Part shown: positions 47,871 to 58,944 of the stretch, one piece after another
How positions within the stretch are numbered: position 1 is the first letter of the stretch
How the letters are laid out: every line of letters begins with the position of its first letter
From: Pomphorhynchus laevis
Taxonomy: Eukaryota; Acanthocephala; Palaeacanthocephala; Echinorhynchida; Pomphorhynchidae
Assembly (NCBI GenBank): GCA_012934845.2
Contig: WNNJ02001724.1
Span: 124,001-188,000 of the forward strand
Reading direction: 5' to 3'
DNA: 64,000 nt
Made by a program: the position numbers and the translations under genes
The notes under the pieces: model-generated
Told to the model about the DNA's origin: nothing
Database searches by the model: none
The model's input: the letters and a program-made list of their open reading frames with translations, nothing else

Positions 47871-48970
47871 ATTAAGTTTTTGGTAATCGTCTGTTACTAT
47901 CATCAGAACATCTATATTGAATAAGATCATAAAATGTCAAATACAATAACAGTATGTTGTTAGAAATTGGTGAATTTATTTTCGGTCTTGAAACACTTTA
48001 AGTGTTTTGGCGAAACCCTCGTCCTTCGCGTTAAGCTTAGGAGTCATTTATTTTATTAATAGAAATTCCAACAGCTGCAGATCTTTCTTACGTATATTTC
48101 GAACAATGGCGGTTGTGCTGTTAAAATCTACTTGAAATGCCTTCACTCTTTTGTGTTCATCTTTAAAGTGTTTTTGGATCGCATCATTTCATTTTAGCGA
48201 ATTCGTTCTCATAAGAGTTGAGTTGTATAGCTTATATATGTGTTCCCGGCCTTAAATCCGGGTTCATAGCAATTTAGTTGATACACAACTTTGTAGATTT
48301 CGTCTTTTATTCGTTGATTCCATATTATTGAAAATTTCAATTTTCTGCCTTTGTAGTATATGGGTAGCTTTATTGTCTTTTCTGAAGTTATACACATTTA
48401 TACAACTTAATGTGCTTTAGTTTTTCTGGTATTGGTTCGTAAACTGAATTCCGTAGTAAAGGTATACCGCTGATTCTTTCGCGTTCGATAACTTCACGAG
48501 TTTGACCATTTTTAAGTTGACAAAATTCTTTATAGTTATTGCATATGATGCATGTTAAATAGTTGTTATTTTTGAAGAGCTGCTTTATGCACTATATTTA
48601 TTGATCGAATGTCTGTCAATCTTAGCTCAACTTGTATGAGCGATATATCATGCCTTGTAAGACGCTTGTTTGTATTGGTAAGTGCAGATGCTACAGTAGT
48701 TGATGTGCATGCCATTATTAGTGCTCTCCGTGTACATTTTGTGCCTTAGCACCGTGTCTTGCCGTTCCACTTCTACATCAAGAAAAGCTAATTTTGAATT
48801 GGTTTCGAATTGAAATGTTATTTATAGTCCGGATTGTAATTTCATTGTCTTACGAGACTCTTCTTTTCCAGATGCTTTAGTAGTTTAATAATCACTAAGT
48901 TGGCTAATTTTAATAACGGAGGAAGTTCCCCTCTTATGAGTGAAATCAGTTATAAACATACCTTCATTCT
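47871..48970 (-). mobile_element. Penelope-like element P3
   Basis: The minus strand near 48,820-48,720 reads FETNSKLAFLDVEVERQDTV then MYTESTNN, the end of a Penelope RT (FLDV.V and the YRKPT-like region). Near 48,300-48,220 IYKVVYQLNCYEPGFKAGNT then YISYTTQLL is a GIY-YIG endonuclease in decay. About 300 bp downstream, at 47,906-47,876, is a CTGATGA box with a stem. The copy is old and broken, and belongs to neither P1 nor P2. Confidence 0.7.
47876..47906 (-). ncRNA. Degenerate hammerhead-like motif
   Basis: Minus strand CTGATGA followed by a GTAA/TTAC stem with a CAGACGA loop; the second box reads AAAA instead of GAAA. Same position relative to the element's end as in P2. Confidence 0.35.
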
Positions 48971-48974
48971 GTAT

Positions 48975-49119
48975 TTGCTGGAGAATTGAGCATTATTTCG
49001 CTTTCATTTCATAGCTCCGACGTTGTAATGCTGCACATTTTGAAAAATCACACAATTACAAATAGATACTGGATTGCAAATACTGGATACTCATTTGGTA
49101 ACTCGCATATAAAATCAAA
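48975..49119 (-). mobile_element. LINE-B 5'-end fragment and ~75 bp filler
   Basis: Bases 48,985-49,040 match the 5' end of LINE-B copy 0 at 35,035-35,090 almost exactly, including AATGTGCAGCATTACAACGT on the minus strand. The rest of that copy is absent, cut off by P3. Between this 5' end and the 3' tail of copy 5 lie about 75 bp of unassigned sequence. Confidence 0.7.
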
Positions 49120-51790
49120 TTTAAGATAAGATAAGGATTTTCTTGATAATACAAGCGCCATTTTAAAATTCCAGTGCCATTTTAAAAGAAAAACAGAAAA
49201 CACGTTAGTCTCACTTTAAAAGGTATGTAGGAGTCTTCTATCTTCATAGCCTCAGGTTCAGTGAGATCTGATCCCTCCAAGCAATCCAACACGCCGCCCT
49301 CTGACTAAAGGACCCGTGGTATTGTACCCCCTCTCTATTGAAGAGTCCAATCGGCACGAACTATGCAGGGTAAACGAGAGGCGAGGAGCTTAAGAAACCT
49401 TAGTCTTTACTCTAGGGAACGTCCTCTAGAAAATAAGACTAATCCCTAGATAACCCAAGTACCCCAGAGGCGCACTTTGGTTATCTCTTTCAACGACAGA
49501 TGCTGGGCCCGTTTCAGGACCCACGTATCTCACTTCAGAATACGCTTAAGTCTATCTAGGTCAGCTTTCGCCGGCCAGTTAACCGTAACGGTGAACCCCA
49601 GGTATTTTACTCGACTCGTGAAGGTAGGGAGTAGTTGATTAGTCAAAATGTAGGAGAGGGCAGAGAGTGCTAATCTCTAAAGTTTTGGCTTTGTTGCAGG
49701 GACACCATAGAAGACTACCACCTGCGATTTGGCGGAGTTTAAAATAAGATTGAACTTGGGTAACTGGTCTCTCTAACTTAAAAAGAAACGGTTGATGTCC
49801 AAGACTACGTCTTTGCACCCGCATCCAGAAAACAAGGCTGTGGTATCATCAGCGTTTGCCACTAGACGTTGTTCGCGTTTTAATATTTTAAAGAGTTCAA
49901 TGGAAGCATCAAGAAATAAGATAGGAGAAAGTGGGGATCCTTGGGGAACACCTGTAATAAGGTAGAACTGACGCGCATTAGGGTCGTCTTCATAGAAGAG
50001 TCACTTGGTGTACAAGAGTATCTCCACTTGTTAACAATTCTCGCAGGTAATCCAAGGGACCTGAGAGAAGATATATCAAAGGGAATAGAGATGCGGTCAA
50101 ATGCAGCAGAAAATACAATAAAAACAGTCACAGCAAGTTGATAACTATTCACCTGACAGAACCGATGCACTTCACCTACAGCTGAATGGACCGAGCGGTC
50201 TTTGACGAACCATGGAAACCTGGTGGGATTTAATTTCGCCTACTTAAATGATCGCGGATTTTACGGACAAGCGCTTTCTCGTAAATGGAGATGAGGGAAT
50301 TCTGATACGAAATGGGCCGCAGGTCTTTAGGACAAGATTTTTACCAATTCAACCCAGGCTTTATCCTTCTAAGAGACAAACGTCCCCTTCTTGAATATCT
50401 TCCAGAAGAAAGACTGGGCTGGATTAAGGGAAGCAATGCTTGCCCTATCTTTACCCACTTTGAACCTATACCTAGAGCTCCAATATTCTTTCAAGAGATC
50501 ATGTCTGGCAGAAGCAGAGAGTTTGGGAATACTGAGTATGTATGCTAAGATCTTGAGTTTTTTCGGAGTGGGACTGTAAACACGACCTTTGTAGGTAGTC
50601 AAAAGTATCGCGGTAGCTTGCGAGGAGGGGTATGATTCTAAATTCGGTTAAACTCTCAATACCAATTCGGGGGAAGCGTTTGAATATCTGCCAAACAGAA
50701 AGCCACGCTGATAGGATTAAAGTGGTATTTCCTTCAAAGCAGCGTATCCTCTTCTATCCGCCAACGAATCAAGTCATGAGAGGTGGACAGGTGTTGTCGC
50801 GACTGCTCCGTACAGTGGGATTTCAACAACCACCTCTCATGGAGCAGTAATAAGTCGAGGAGTGAATTTGTTGATGTGCAATGAAAGGTGGGGGACGGCG
50901 GTTTATGAATAAGATAACCGTTCCTGGCTCTGCGGAGTGCTGCATTAATCCAACGACCAGTTCTGTCGTTGAAATCACCAAGTACCATGTCATAGTCGCT
51001 AGCAATAATCCTATCCAGGAGGTCACGGTTCTTGTGAATCTCACCTGGACGGATGTAGACATTGGCTAGACTGAGGCGTTTACCGTTCTTACAGAGTTAA
51101 ACGTTTAAACAAGAACGGGCTGGATAAGAATAGTTGAGTAGAAGGGACGATCTTAAGGAACATTTTACTAGTGTTAAAATACCTTGAGATGAAGAGGAGT
51201 GAGGCGGGGTTATGTACGTAATATAGTGGGAACAAATGTGCTTAGGGATAAATTGAGTAATTTGCTGGGGGAGTCGGATAGACCGCGTCTCCGTAAGGAC
51301 TATAACATTATTAGTGCTCTCCGTGTACATTTTGTGCCTTAGCACCGTGTCTTGCCGTTCCACTTCTACATCAAGAAAAGCTCATTTTGAATTGGTTTCA
51401 AATTGAAATGTTATTTATAGTCCGGATTGTAATTTCATTGTCTTACCAGACTCTGCTTTTCCAGAGGCTCTAGTAGTTATAAACTAGTAGTTTATAGCAT
51501 CTGCATCTCTACCAGATAGATGTATAAAAGCAGAAGCACCTCCCGAATTCCACTGAAGGATATTCAGTGAAAAAGGCCCACGAGTACTCTGCATTGTGAT
51601 GGACGAGTTGTACAGGATTGCCCAACCTAGACAGAACTAGGTGCGGAAAGGTCGCCTTTCCTGCTACTACCCCAACTAGGGAAGACACTTGCTCGATGGC
51701 AGTATCTTCATCTGGCTTTTCTTCCACCGCCATCTTCGCTTTTGTCATTTTGCTGATTTTTACTGGGAGCACAGCATGAGCTGAGGTTTT
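49120..51790 (-). mobile_element. LINE-B copy 5, with insertion and deletion
   Basis: Minus strand. It starts inside ORF1 (51,793), with the end of ORF1 near 51,560. The endonuclease follows (ETRSIRLPQQITQFIPKHIC near 51,290; MVLGDFNDRTGRWINAALRR near 50,950), then the linker (50,602-50,369; RASIASLNPAQSFFWKIFKK). A deletion joins the linker to the RT near 50,340. The RT (50,170-49,640; FIVFSAAFDRISIPFDISSL; the active site at the YADD position is eroded) and the 3' end to 49,120 complete it. A ~178-bp foreign piece lies at 51,305-51,482. Confidence 0.75.
51305..51482. repeat. Copy of a P3 segment inserted in LINE-B copy 5
   Basis: ATTAGTGCTCTCCGTGTACA to CTAGTAGTT repeats 48,717-48,894 with few differences. 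In P3 this segment codes the RT end (FLDVEVERQDTV), so P3 is the source and the LINE-B endonuclease/ORF1 border is the recipient. Confidence 0.8.
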
Positions 51791-53019
51791 CAAATTAACA
51801 CATTGTTTTCAAATTAATCGACCTTTTCAACCGTGTCGGCTGGCTCGGTATTATCGTCATCTGCAATATCATCAGTTGTTGTATCCTCATTGCTCTCGTA
51901 GTCTTCTACCGAAGTTTCATCATCGGATTCCTCTTCGTTTGGTTTCTCCTGTTCATCTGATTCAACATCCACATTCTTGTCTGTGTCATTCTGTATTGCC
52001 TCTGATTATTGTTCTTGCACGTCACTTGCAACTGAGACAATTTCACTAGTTCCGTCGGTGATAACATTCTTGTCTTCGTTTATTTCCTCTGCCTATCCAG
52101 CTGTCGTTTCTCCTGACAACGCATCGATGCCATTCTCAGTCGATTTCATCAAGAAAGGATCTTCCGCTCCATCTATGACGTCTTCATCAATCGAACCAGG
52201 TCATCATCATACATTCCTTGTTTGCCTGACGCGAACGTCCCCTTCTGTCTAGGCAGCAGACACGGCAATGATCGCCTCCAGCATACAGGCCGCATTACAC
52301 CTTTGAACAGCAGCGCTTAGACGTGTGTGAGAAATGAACCTGCGCGCTGGTCTACAGTGACCCGACCTAGCCTCTTTTCCAAATCTTGGAAGAACTCGGT
52401 GGCCGAAGGACAAAATGCTCCAAGTGTCTGGATAGACAACGGCACAAATGAGTATTGAGTATGGTCAATACACTCGTACTTGTGCGTTTTCAATTCCTCT
52501 GCATCCATTGAGACGCATCCTACGCCATCGGTGGCACGAGTAATGTGGCTCTTTGCCAGCGTGTTTGGTCATGTAAAGTCCCATACCAAGAGCTTTTCGC
52601 TCTCCGATAGTATTAGATATCCGCCATCGGGTCGTTTGCTGTCAATTCGGCTGAGGCCATTTGGCTCCAGGCGACATGGTACTTCGGCGGCTGTAAGTGC
52701 CATCTTGATTAGGTTATTAACCTCAGCATGGCGGGTGTAACGACTGCGTGTTCTAGGGCAATCCAATCCATGTCTTCCGAAACAGTCGATTCGTGATCCA
52801 CAACCGCATACCTGGGTTGTACAAATCGGTAGGCCTAAACGCAACTCGACAGTAATTGTCATGCTATTGTCGTCCAGTCGAGTTCCAAACGCGGTTATCG
52901 GTATTGCCTGCAGAAATGCTCCTGAAAATAGAGACAAAACTGCTTTCAGTCGTACTATGCTAACCTTATCCGTTGCGCTCCGAACCAGGCTTTCGTAACG
53001 TATATTTAGCAATGGTTGA

Positions 53020-53110
53020 GTCTTTCTCTGTAGGTGTGTTTCTTGGTGTGTTTCAAGGTGTGTTTCTTGGTGTGTTTCTAGGTGTGTTTCAACTTTCTCT
53101 GTAGGTGTGT
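53020..53110 (-). repeat. Short tandem repeat inside LINE-C
   Basis: Units of GTGTGTTTCTTG or GTGTGTTTCAAG, read on the minus strand as repeated ETHQ/ETHL, insert about 25 residues between the RT thumb and the CCHC region. Confidence 0.75.
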
Positions 53111-53904
53111 TTCCAGTGGAATATTGGCTCCGCATATGCTTTGCCACTCCAGCAATTCCTGTACATAAGCCGCGTCGTCATCTGCTTAAAACCAGGCCGG
53201 ACGATTTGTAGGATTAAACCCGTTAGATTCTGTAACCGCTTACCGATGCCAAAAAGACTGTCCCGGCGGTACTTTGCATTGATGGCATTCCCAGTCAACT
53301 TATTTTAACCGATAATGCTGCCTGATTCCACGCGCTGTCATTCAGCGGGATATTAAGAGCACTTTCCAGAGCTAACCGTAACATTCCGTCGTATCTCTGG
53401 ATTTTGCTGCTTTGGTAGCATGGCGAGCATCGTAATACCTAAGTTACTTTTGGTGGGGCGAATGCGTTCCGTAACAGGAGCATCGCATCGTGTCTAGCCA
53501 GCAACTTAAGTCGTGTTATTGTTCGATATAACTGTATTGTTGCTTGTTCCAAACGCATGTCAACCGATATTTTATCGCCTACTTGAGCTCCAAGCATTTC
53601 AGATACGTATGGGCTGATTAGGTTTGCTCCAGGAAGAACAGACTCGATTGATTTGTACGGGGATAAATCCTATGTGATAACCTCACATTTGTCTGGATTT
53701 ATAACCAGGCCGAGAACATATCCTAAATATGCTATGCGACGAATATAGGAGATCATTTCGGTGCTATTACCCCAAATCGTACAGTCGTCCATGTACCACG
53801 CTGAAATGGGGGAAATCGTCGATTCGACCACCTCATGTATATCAGCACAAAATAGCAAAGGCCGAGCGGATTGCCTTGCTCTACTCCCTGCTCTTTAGGC
53901 ATTA

Positions 53905-53939
53905 CAGCTGCGTAGGCAGCTGTGGTGCCTACGCAGCTG
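53905..53939. repeat. 14-bp fold-back in the LINE-C RT
   Basis: CAGCTGCGTAGGCA, a 7-nt loop and the exact reverse complement. A further direct copy of GCAGCTGCGTAG follows at 53,947. It separates two RT pieces that are not adjacent in intact relatives. Confidence 0.85.
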
Positions 53940-54126
53940 CGTTGTGGCAGCTGCGTAGTCCCGGACCTCCCATTCTTAAAGGCAAACATGCTTGAATCCA
54001 CGTCTGCTTGTCTTCAAACGACCCCATACATATAGACATCGGCGACCAAACATTATCCTCAGATTGACAGCGAGCTCTTATAGTTTGTAAGCACAGTTTC
54101 GGGAAACAAGAGACGGACCCAATCAT

Positions 54127-54395
54127 GTATGGACTGCGAAGATATGGCCTTAAGAATAAGGGCTGAGAATAACTCTGATATTCGAGGTCGCAAATTCCAT
54201 GAAATGCGCTTAACAGTGTTAATTGGAGCCATCCAGACTTTCCGTATGAGTTCGAGTGATGCAGTATTTAAATCAATACCCGTAGTGACAATGAGTTCTT
54301 CAGCTGAAGAACCAGATTGGTTATTAACATGCTCTGATAGGTTACCTGCATATAAGTTTTAGCTTAGCTATGTTGACGCACCCGGTGTGCTCGCA
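54127..54395. other. Unassigned
   Basis: A 77-codon plus-strand frame at 54,129-54,362 has no recognisable domain and is probably chance. Confidence 0.3.
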
Positions 54396-54990
54396 TTAAT
54401 TAGGATGGTATGCATGTCGTTATTCGAATCGTGGATAACTTTATCCCGTAATTGTATATAGGCTTGATGTCTGTTCGAATTTGTCCAGAAATATGTTGTC
54501 TGATAGCACTTACTTTATTCCATTCCTTCAATAGTTGGTATGCACGTTGATAACGAATTCTCAAAAGCGAATTGTGCAGCAACCATTATATCACAGACGT
54601 TCAAATCACCTAATTTATATGACAATGATATAAGTTTCTTTAGATCCCCGTCCACCTTATTCAAACCGATAATTTTTGATATCAATCGTCCATACAGAAC
54701 ATCATTTACAGGCTCAATCCATGAATGCTGGACCATGCAAGTTCTTAACAGGTACGACCATTGCTGTTGTATTGCTTTGATCAGATACAAATATGCAGCA
54801 AACGAGTTACATGATGATACCTTTGCCAACTTTTCGATTTAGATCATCCATTTTACAACTTCTTGTCGGGCAAAATCTGTCGATCTAATAAAACTCCCTA
54901 GATATTTTACTCCATCTTTACATATTCGTACTAAAGCCTTCTTTAAAACATCAAAGTTTTCGTTCAGTTGACCATCCTGTGCCAATAATA
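54396..54990 (-). mobile_element. LINE-D RT C-terminal part, inverted
   Basis: Minus strand: GVKYLGSFIRSTDFARQEVV (near 54,890), then 54,829-54,515 AIQQQWSYLLRTCMVQHSWI, EPVNDVLYGRLISKIIGLNK and YKLGDLNVCDIMVAAQFAFE. The order LGS, QW.Y..RT, then L.DL...D is the palm-to-thumb end of RTs that carry a C-terminal restriction-like nuclease, as LINE-C does. The nuclease part lies nearby on the other strand (55,080-55,515). Confidence 0.55.
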
Positions 54991-55079
54991 ATTATTATTG
55001 TTATATAATTAAATACTGTCTCACGTATGTATCAGTATTGAGCCGAGTTTCCAGTCAATCAAAGATGAACCAATTTTTT

Positions 55080-55515
55080 TAGGTTGGTACCACAACTACA
55101 GATGAATGCGCACGCCTGGATATTGGATGTAACGGTATCTTGGGCGATAAAACGGAGCGGTCCTTACTGGACGTATGCATATTTAGTCACCTTGCTCTGT
55201 TATATACGTCGGAACCAATTGAAAGTCATTTTCGCTATCATGAGCACCGGAAAATTGCCGAGTACGGCGAACGAGTTACGAGGCTTGAGAATGCGTATTT
55301 CATTTCTGTGGTCTTTGCAACAAATGGCGGTATGGGTCCGTCCGCGTCCTTCCTTCTGAATAGAATTGCAATGCTAATTTATTCACGTCGTAACTCCATT
55401 TACAGCGAAATCATCCCTTCAATTTGGACAAGGGATGGAATCGCCCTCGCCAAAATGTCGTCTGCCTTCATTAGAGGAGATCGATCGACAAGAGGTCACC
55501 CAGTTAGACATTGAA
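55080..55515 (+). mobile_element. LINE-D C-terminal nuclease tail
   Basis: The plus-strand frame at 55,140-55,514 encodes DKTERSLLDVCIFSHLALLY, ESHFRYHEHRKIAEYGERVT, RLENAYFISVVFATNGGMGP and a tail ending IALAKMSSAFIRGDRST. An L-D-V-x-I-F core, then HE..K..Y..RV, then GG.G is the pattern of the restriction-like nuclease end of this RT class. It ends with a stop at 55,512. The frame is open for 124 codons. Confidence 0.6.
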
Positions 55516-55830
55516 ACGCCTAAGAAGATTTTGAAGTATACCTTTTGTTTGGTTGAAATAATGCCCATTTGCGGGAACCATTCTGTACCGGTTGGTAATA
55601 AATAATTGTTATTTAAAAAATATTAACATTATAAGTGTTATAAAAATTTTTTTATATATTTTTTTAATAATAATTTTTTTAATAAAAAATTATATATATT
55701 TAATAAAAATGTATAATAATTATTAATAATTAATAATTATTTCGCTAATAATAAGCTTTCGCTTTTTATTGAACAAGATTAGCATCTTATCCAGCCTTGT
55801 TCATTGCAGCTATCTGTCTTGTCTCTTCTT
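55516..55830. other. AT-rich spacer
   Basis: Probably the 3' untranslated end of LINE-D followed by almost pure A/T sequence. Confidence 0.4.
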
Positions 55831-57600
55831 TTTAGGCATCAATAATTCTGGCCAACCATGAATTGAATTCCACCATCACTGTCTTCTGTTGTAAATGGAT
55901 TAAATTCGCAAAATTTCTTAAGTTAATACCCATAGTATTATAAATTCCATCATTAATTTGTTCCAAATCATGCAAATTTAGTATTCCACTAAGTGCTGAT
56001 GCTACAAATGATACCTTATTAGAAGGTGTCAGCACATATGATATTTTGTTGAATCCACGCTTTATAATTTCTTGTTGGTTATATTTCACTCAGCGCTCTT
56101 AATGATAGTAATACTTTAGCGACTACTATTCCCAATAAGTTTGCTATCCTGGCGATCGCATCTCCACCACTAATATCTTAGTGTTTTGGTATTCACGTAA
56201 AATAGACTGGACTGCATAATGTTCGAATGCGGCCGAATCGTTATTGAGTCCCTCGTTGTTTGCTCGCATCGTTATTCGCATTATCCTACATATTTTATTA
56301 ACTATCGCATTTTCTCTATTAGATTAATTTGAATAGTTAATGCAATCTTTAACAGTTTCCAACTGTAACTGTAAATCAACATTTAATCCTGGTAATCCTA
56401 TAGCCTTTCTACGTTTTGAATTTCTTTTTAAATTTCTTCTTCATCAAGATGATCATAATTTTTAACAATATAAAGTAATAATCTTGAGTCATGTATAAAG
56501 TTAGATAGGCTCCAAGTCTCAAGTTAGCAGTTGTTTGTACTACTTGAAGTATCTGTTGTTTATTTGAAAGAGGTTTTTTTTATCGATTTTGAGACCATTA
56601 GCACACCGTTTTGTTAATGCTTCAATTAAAGTACATGTTATTGCTGGAAGTCTATCCTGACTTTTCCAGAAGTTGACTTTCGTACTATCGAAATTAAAAC
56701 CATCCATTTATATATTTAATATGTCGTCAATAAATCTAGCAATACAAATACTTTCTATCAATATAGCAACCTAAGCGTATTCTTCTTGACTTGCACTGCT
56801 TAACTTTAGTGCAATCGGCGCTAACATCGCGTTTCCGGATACGAATCGAAATTGCGTGACAGTTTATTGCTTTTGAAAACTTCCACTATCATTATGCTCA
56901 CTAAATCGTTCTATCATTGTCGTTCTTAATTTAGTATTTGCTTCCTTAGCAGCCGAGTTTTGTTCGTTACGTTTTTGTTGCCGCTTGATCCATTCCATCA
57001 TATTTGCTTGATTAAATTTTGGAATTATTCCTCCTCTACTATTATCTTCTTCATAAAATTTCTGACGCACGTTTGCGTTATATAGTTTTGATATCATTGA
57101 TTTCGGTTTTTCTATAGTTGCTTGATCAATCATTCCTTTCTTTATTGTTATGAATTTTGTTATAGATTCAAGCATAGAATTTGGAACTTCAAATCTAAAA
57201 TCTGAACTCAGCATAAATGTGATTAATTTTCGATTCAATGATGAAGATTCTTTAAACAGGACGCTATTGAGTGTTTCTTGTAAGGAAGCACCAGCTGCAG
57301 ATTGGTCAGATACTGCATCTCTAAATATTAATGTGTCTTTTCTTTGTTCTCTCAAATGACAGACCATCAAACTCAATAATTCCAATGGGGCATTGAATTG
57401 ATCATAAATGAAACTTACTGCTGTCCACACCATTATTAATTTTAGTTGTTCTGAATGACATTGATGGAATTTAAGGAAGTAAAGCGATCGCAGTGACTCT
57501 AAACTCCAAATTTTTGATTCTAAAAGGCTATTTATAATTATACCTTGTCTCGTTAATGCATCTAATTTGTTTCTAACTCTTTGCATAGTCATTATAACCT
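55831..57600 (-). pseudogene. Unrecognised decayed protein gene, possibly a fossil
   Basis: Minus strand. A 242-residue frame at 57,592-56,864 (MTMQRVRNKLDALTRQGIII; later WTAVSFIYDQFNAPLELLSL, YEEDNSRGGIIPKFNQANMM) and an 85-residue frame at 56,089-55,832 (ISYVLTPSNKVSFVASALSG, GINLRNFANLIHLQQKTVMV) are joined by about 0.8 kb of decayed sequence that still reads as protein in pieces. The whole looks like one helical protein of perhaps 500 residues. I see no RT, nuclease, transposase or zinc-finger motif. A broken host gene or a fossil viral gene (a nucleoprotein, for instance) would both fit; I cannot choose. It is broken, with several breaks. Confidence 0.4.
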
Positions 57601-58944
57601 TGATGAGTTATTGAATGATTTTTTCAGTATATTGAAGATTTGTTTATCTGATTTATTCAAAGAAATTAAAACTTTTAGAGTCTCAAGATGTTGAAAAGTG
57701 AATTAAAGTTATATAGGGTATTTGAAAAATTATTCTTTTGATTAACCAAATTGAGAATTATACTCAGTGATCCAGATGGTGTCAAGAATTTTAGATTTTT
57801 TACTGGCCTCTGGACTTGGTCCTATAAAGTTCGCGTAAGGTCTTGATTGGGATATTAGAAATTATATATTTTCACAGGTTACAGCTTTTAATGCTGCCGT
57901 GGTAATGCTGCCGGTGACTTTTAAAAAAGTTATAATTGTTCAATCTTCCGTGTAATTTAAATGAATGCACCATCGACTTTCGATGAGGCACCGCTGTACA
58001 CATTATATTGTACAATCTTTCGTATACTTCAAATGAAATATATAGCCGAATCGATTTACAATATTGACATCAAACGAACTACTTCACGTGATCTCTTTTC
58101 CGAACAGACTCACATATTTAGCGATAGGAAAATCATACTTACATACTTAAATATAATTTAGAAGTAAGTTTGAAGCATAAATTTACAGCTATCTTCTTGT
58201 TTATTCAGTTGAATAATACATTAAGATTATGTTTGTATTATTATGATTATTATTATGTTTCACATAAAGTAGAAAATCATACCCTAGAACATGACGCAAG
58301 TTAGTGACTGTTTGTCTATTACGCCTTTCCTGGACCCAATCACTAGTTTTCAATTGCCGGGTAGAACACATGTGCCAATATGAACACAGAGATACTTCCA
58401 CTACAGAAAGCGGTCCTGTCATTGGCGATGAAAAAGTTTTTCTTACACGATCCGAAAAAGCCTTCAAGACAAGTATGATGTCAACTGAAGATAAACAACA
58501 ATAATTAATAATAATCAATAATAACTGTGTAGCTTTGTAAAAGCTACACAGTTATGACCGGCTATTATCATGCCTAGAACCAAGGCGTTATAAGTTCCAA
58601 AAGGACATAACCTCAAAACCATTGACATTATTGAACTATCAAATATTTTCGGCCTATGGACTAAAGCAAAGACAAAAGAAGCAAGGTCAATCTTGGTATG
58701 ACTTTTATCTCCATCAGAAGAAAATGGAAAAATGATATTAAGATACTTTAAATCAGCTCGAGATCTAGCAGAATGTAGCTTATTTAAATTTATAACTGTA
58801 CTAGCAAATTACAACTAACGACTTGCAGACCAACGACTTACAGACTAAATTGCGCGTTCAACCTACAATCAAATCAAGATTTATTAACGTAACTACAATA
58901 ACATCAAGTATATCAAGTGTATCATTGCGCTTTTGCCATCACAA
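57601..58944. other. No confident gene; includes the likely LINE-E 5' UTR
   Basis: Short frames at 57,961-58,161 and 58,201-58,518 lack recognisable domains. A perfect hairpin lies at 58,521-58,555. Sequence after about 58,560 may be the 5' untranslated region of LINE-E; its true start cannot be set without a second copy. Confidence 0.4.
58521..58555. repeat. 16-bp perfect hairpin, 3-nt loop
   Basis: ATAACTGTGTAGCTTT, loop GTA, then its reverse complement. It lies about 390 bp before LINE-E ORF1 and may mark the element's 5' junction. Confidence 0.85.

Larger units (their letters stand above)
51800..54126 (-). mobile_element. LINE-C: RT with C-terminal CCHC and restriction-like nuclease
   Basis: Minus strand. 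GVEQGNPLGLCYFVLIYM (motif B region, near 53,890) and SAWYMDDCTIWGNST (53,800; catalytic DD) are followed by LGLVINPDKCEVIT, TRLKLLARHDAMLLLRNAFA (near 53,500) and DSAWNQAALSV. Then 53,147-52,569 encodes TAFGTRLDDNSMTITVELRL, CGCGSRIDCFGRHGLDC (CCHC), RHAEVNNLIKMAL and RPDGGYLILSESEKLLVWDF. Next comes AEELKTHKYECIDHTQYSFV (52,500) and LGAFCPSATEFFQDLEKRLG. RPD...WD followed by E..K..KY resembles a PD-(D/E)XK nuclease, as in RLE-type LINEs. A Glu/Asp-rich stretch follows to 51,830. Several frameshifts and stops; one hairpin interrupts the RT. Confidence 0.65.

Noticed and set aside
52569-53147. Independent host gene of 192 residues
   Set aside because: The residues match the CCHC and nuclease-tail pattern that follows RTs of this class, and RT motifs lie directly upstream on the same strand, so it is part of LINE-C.
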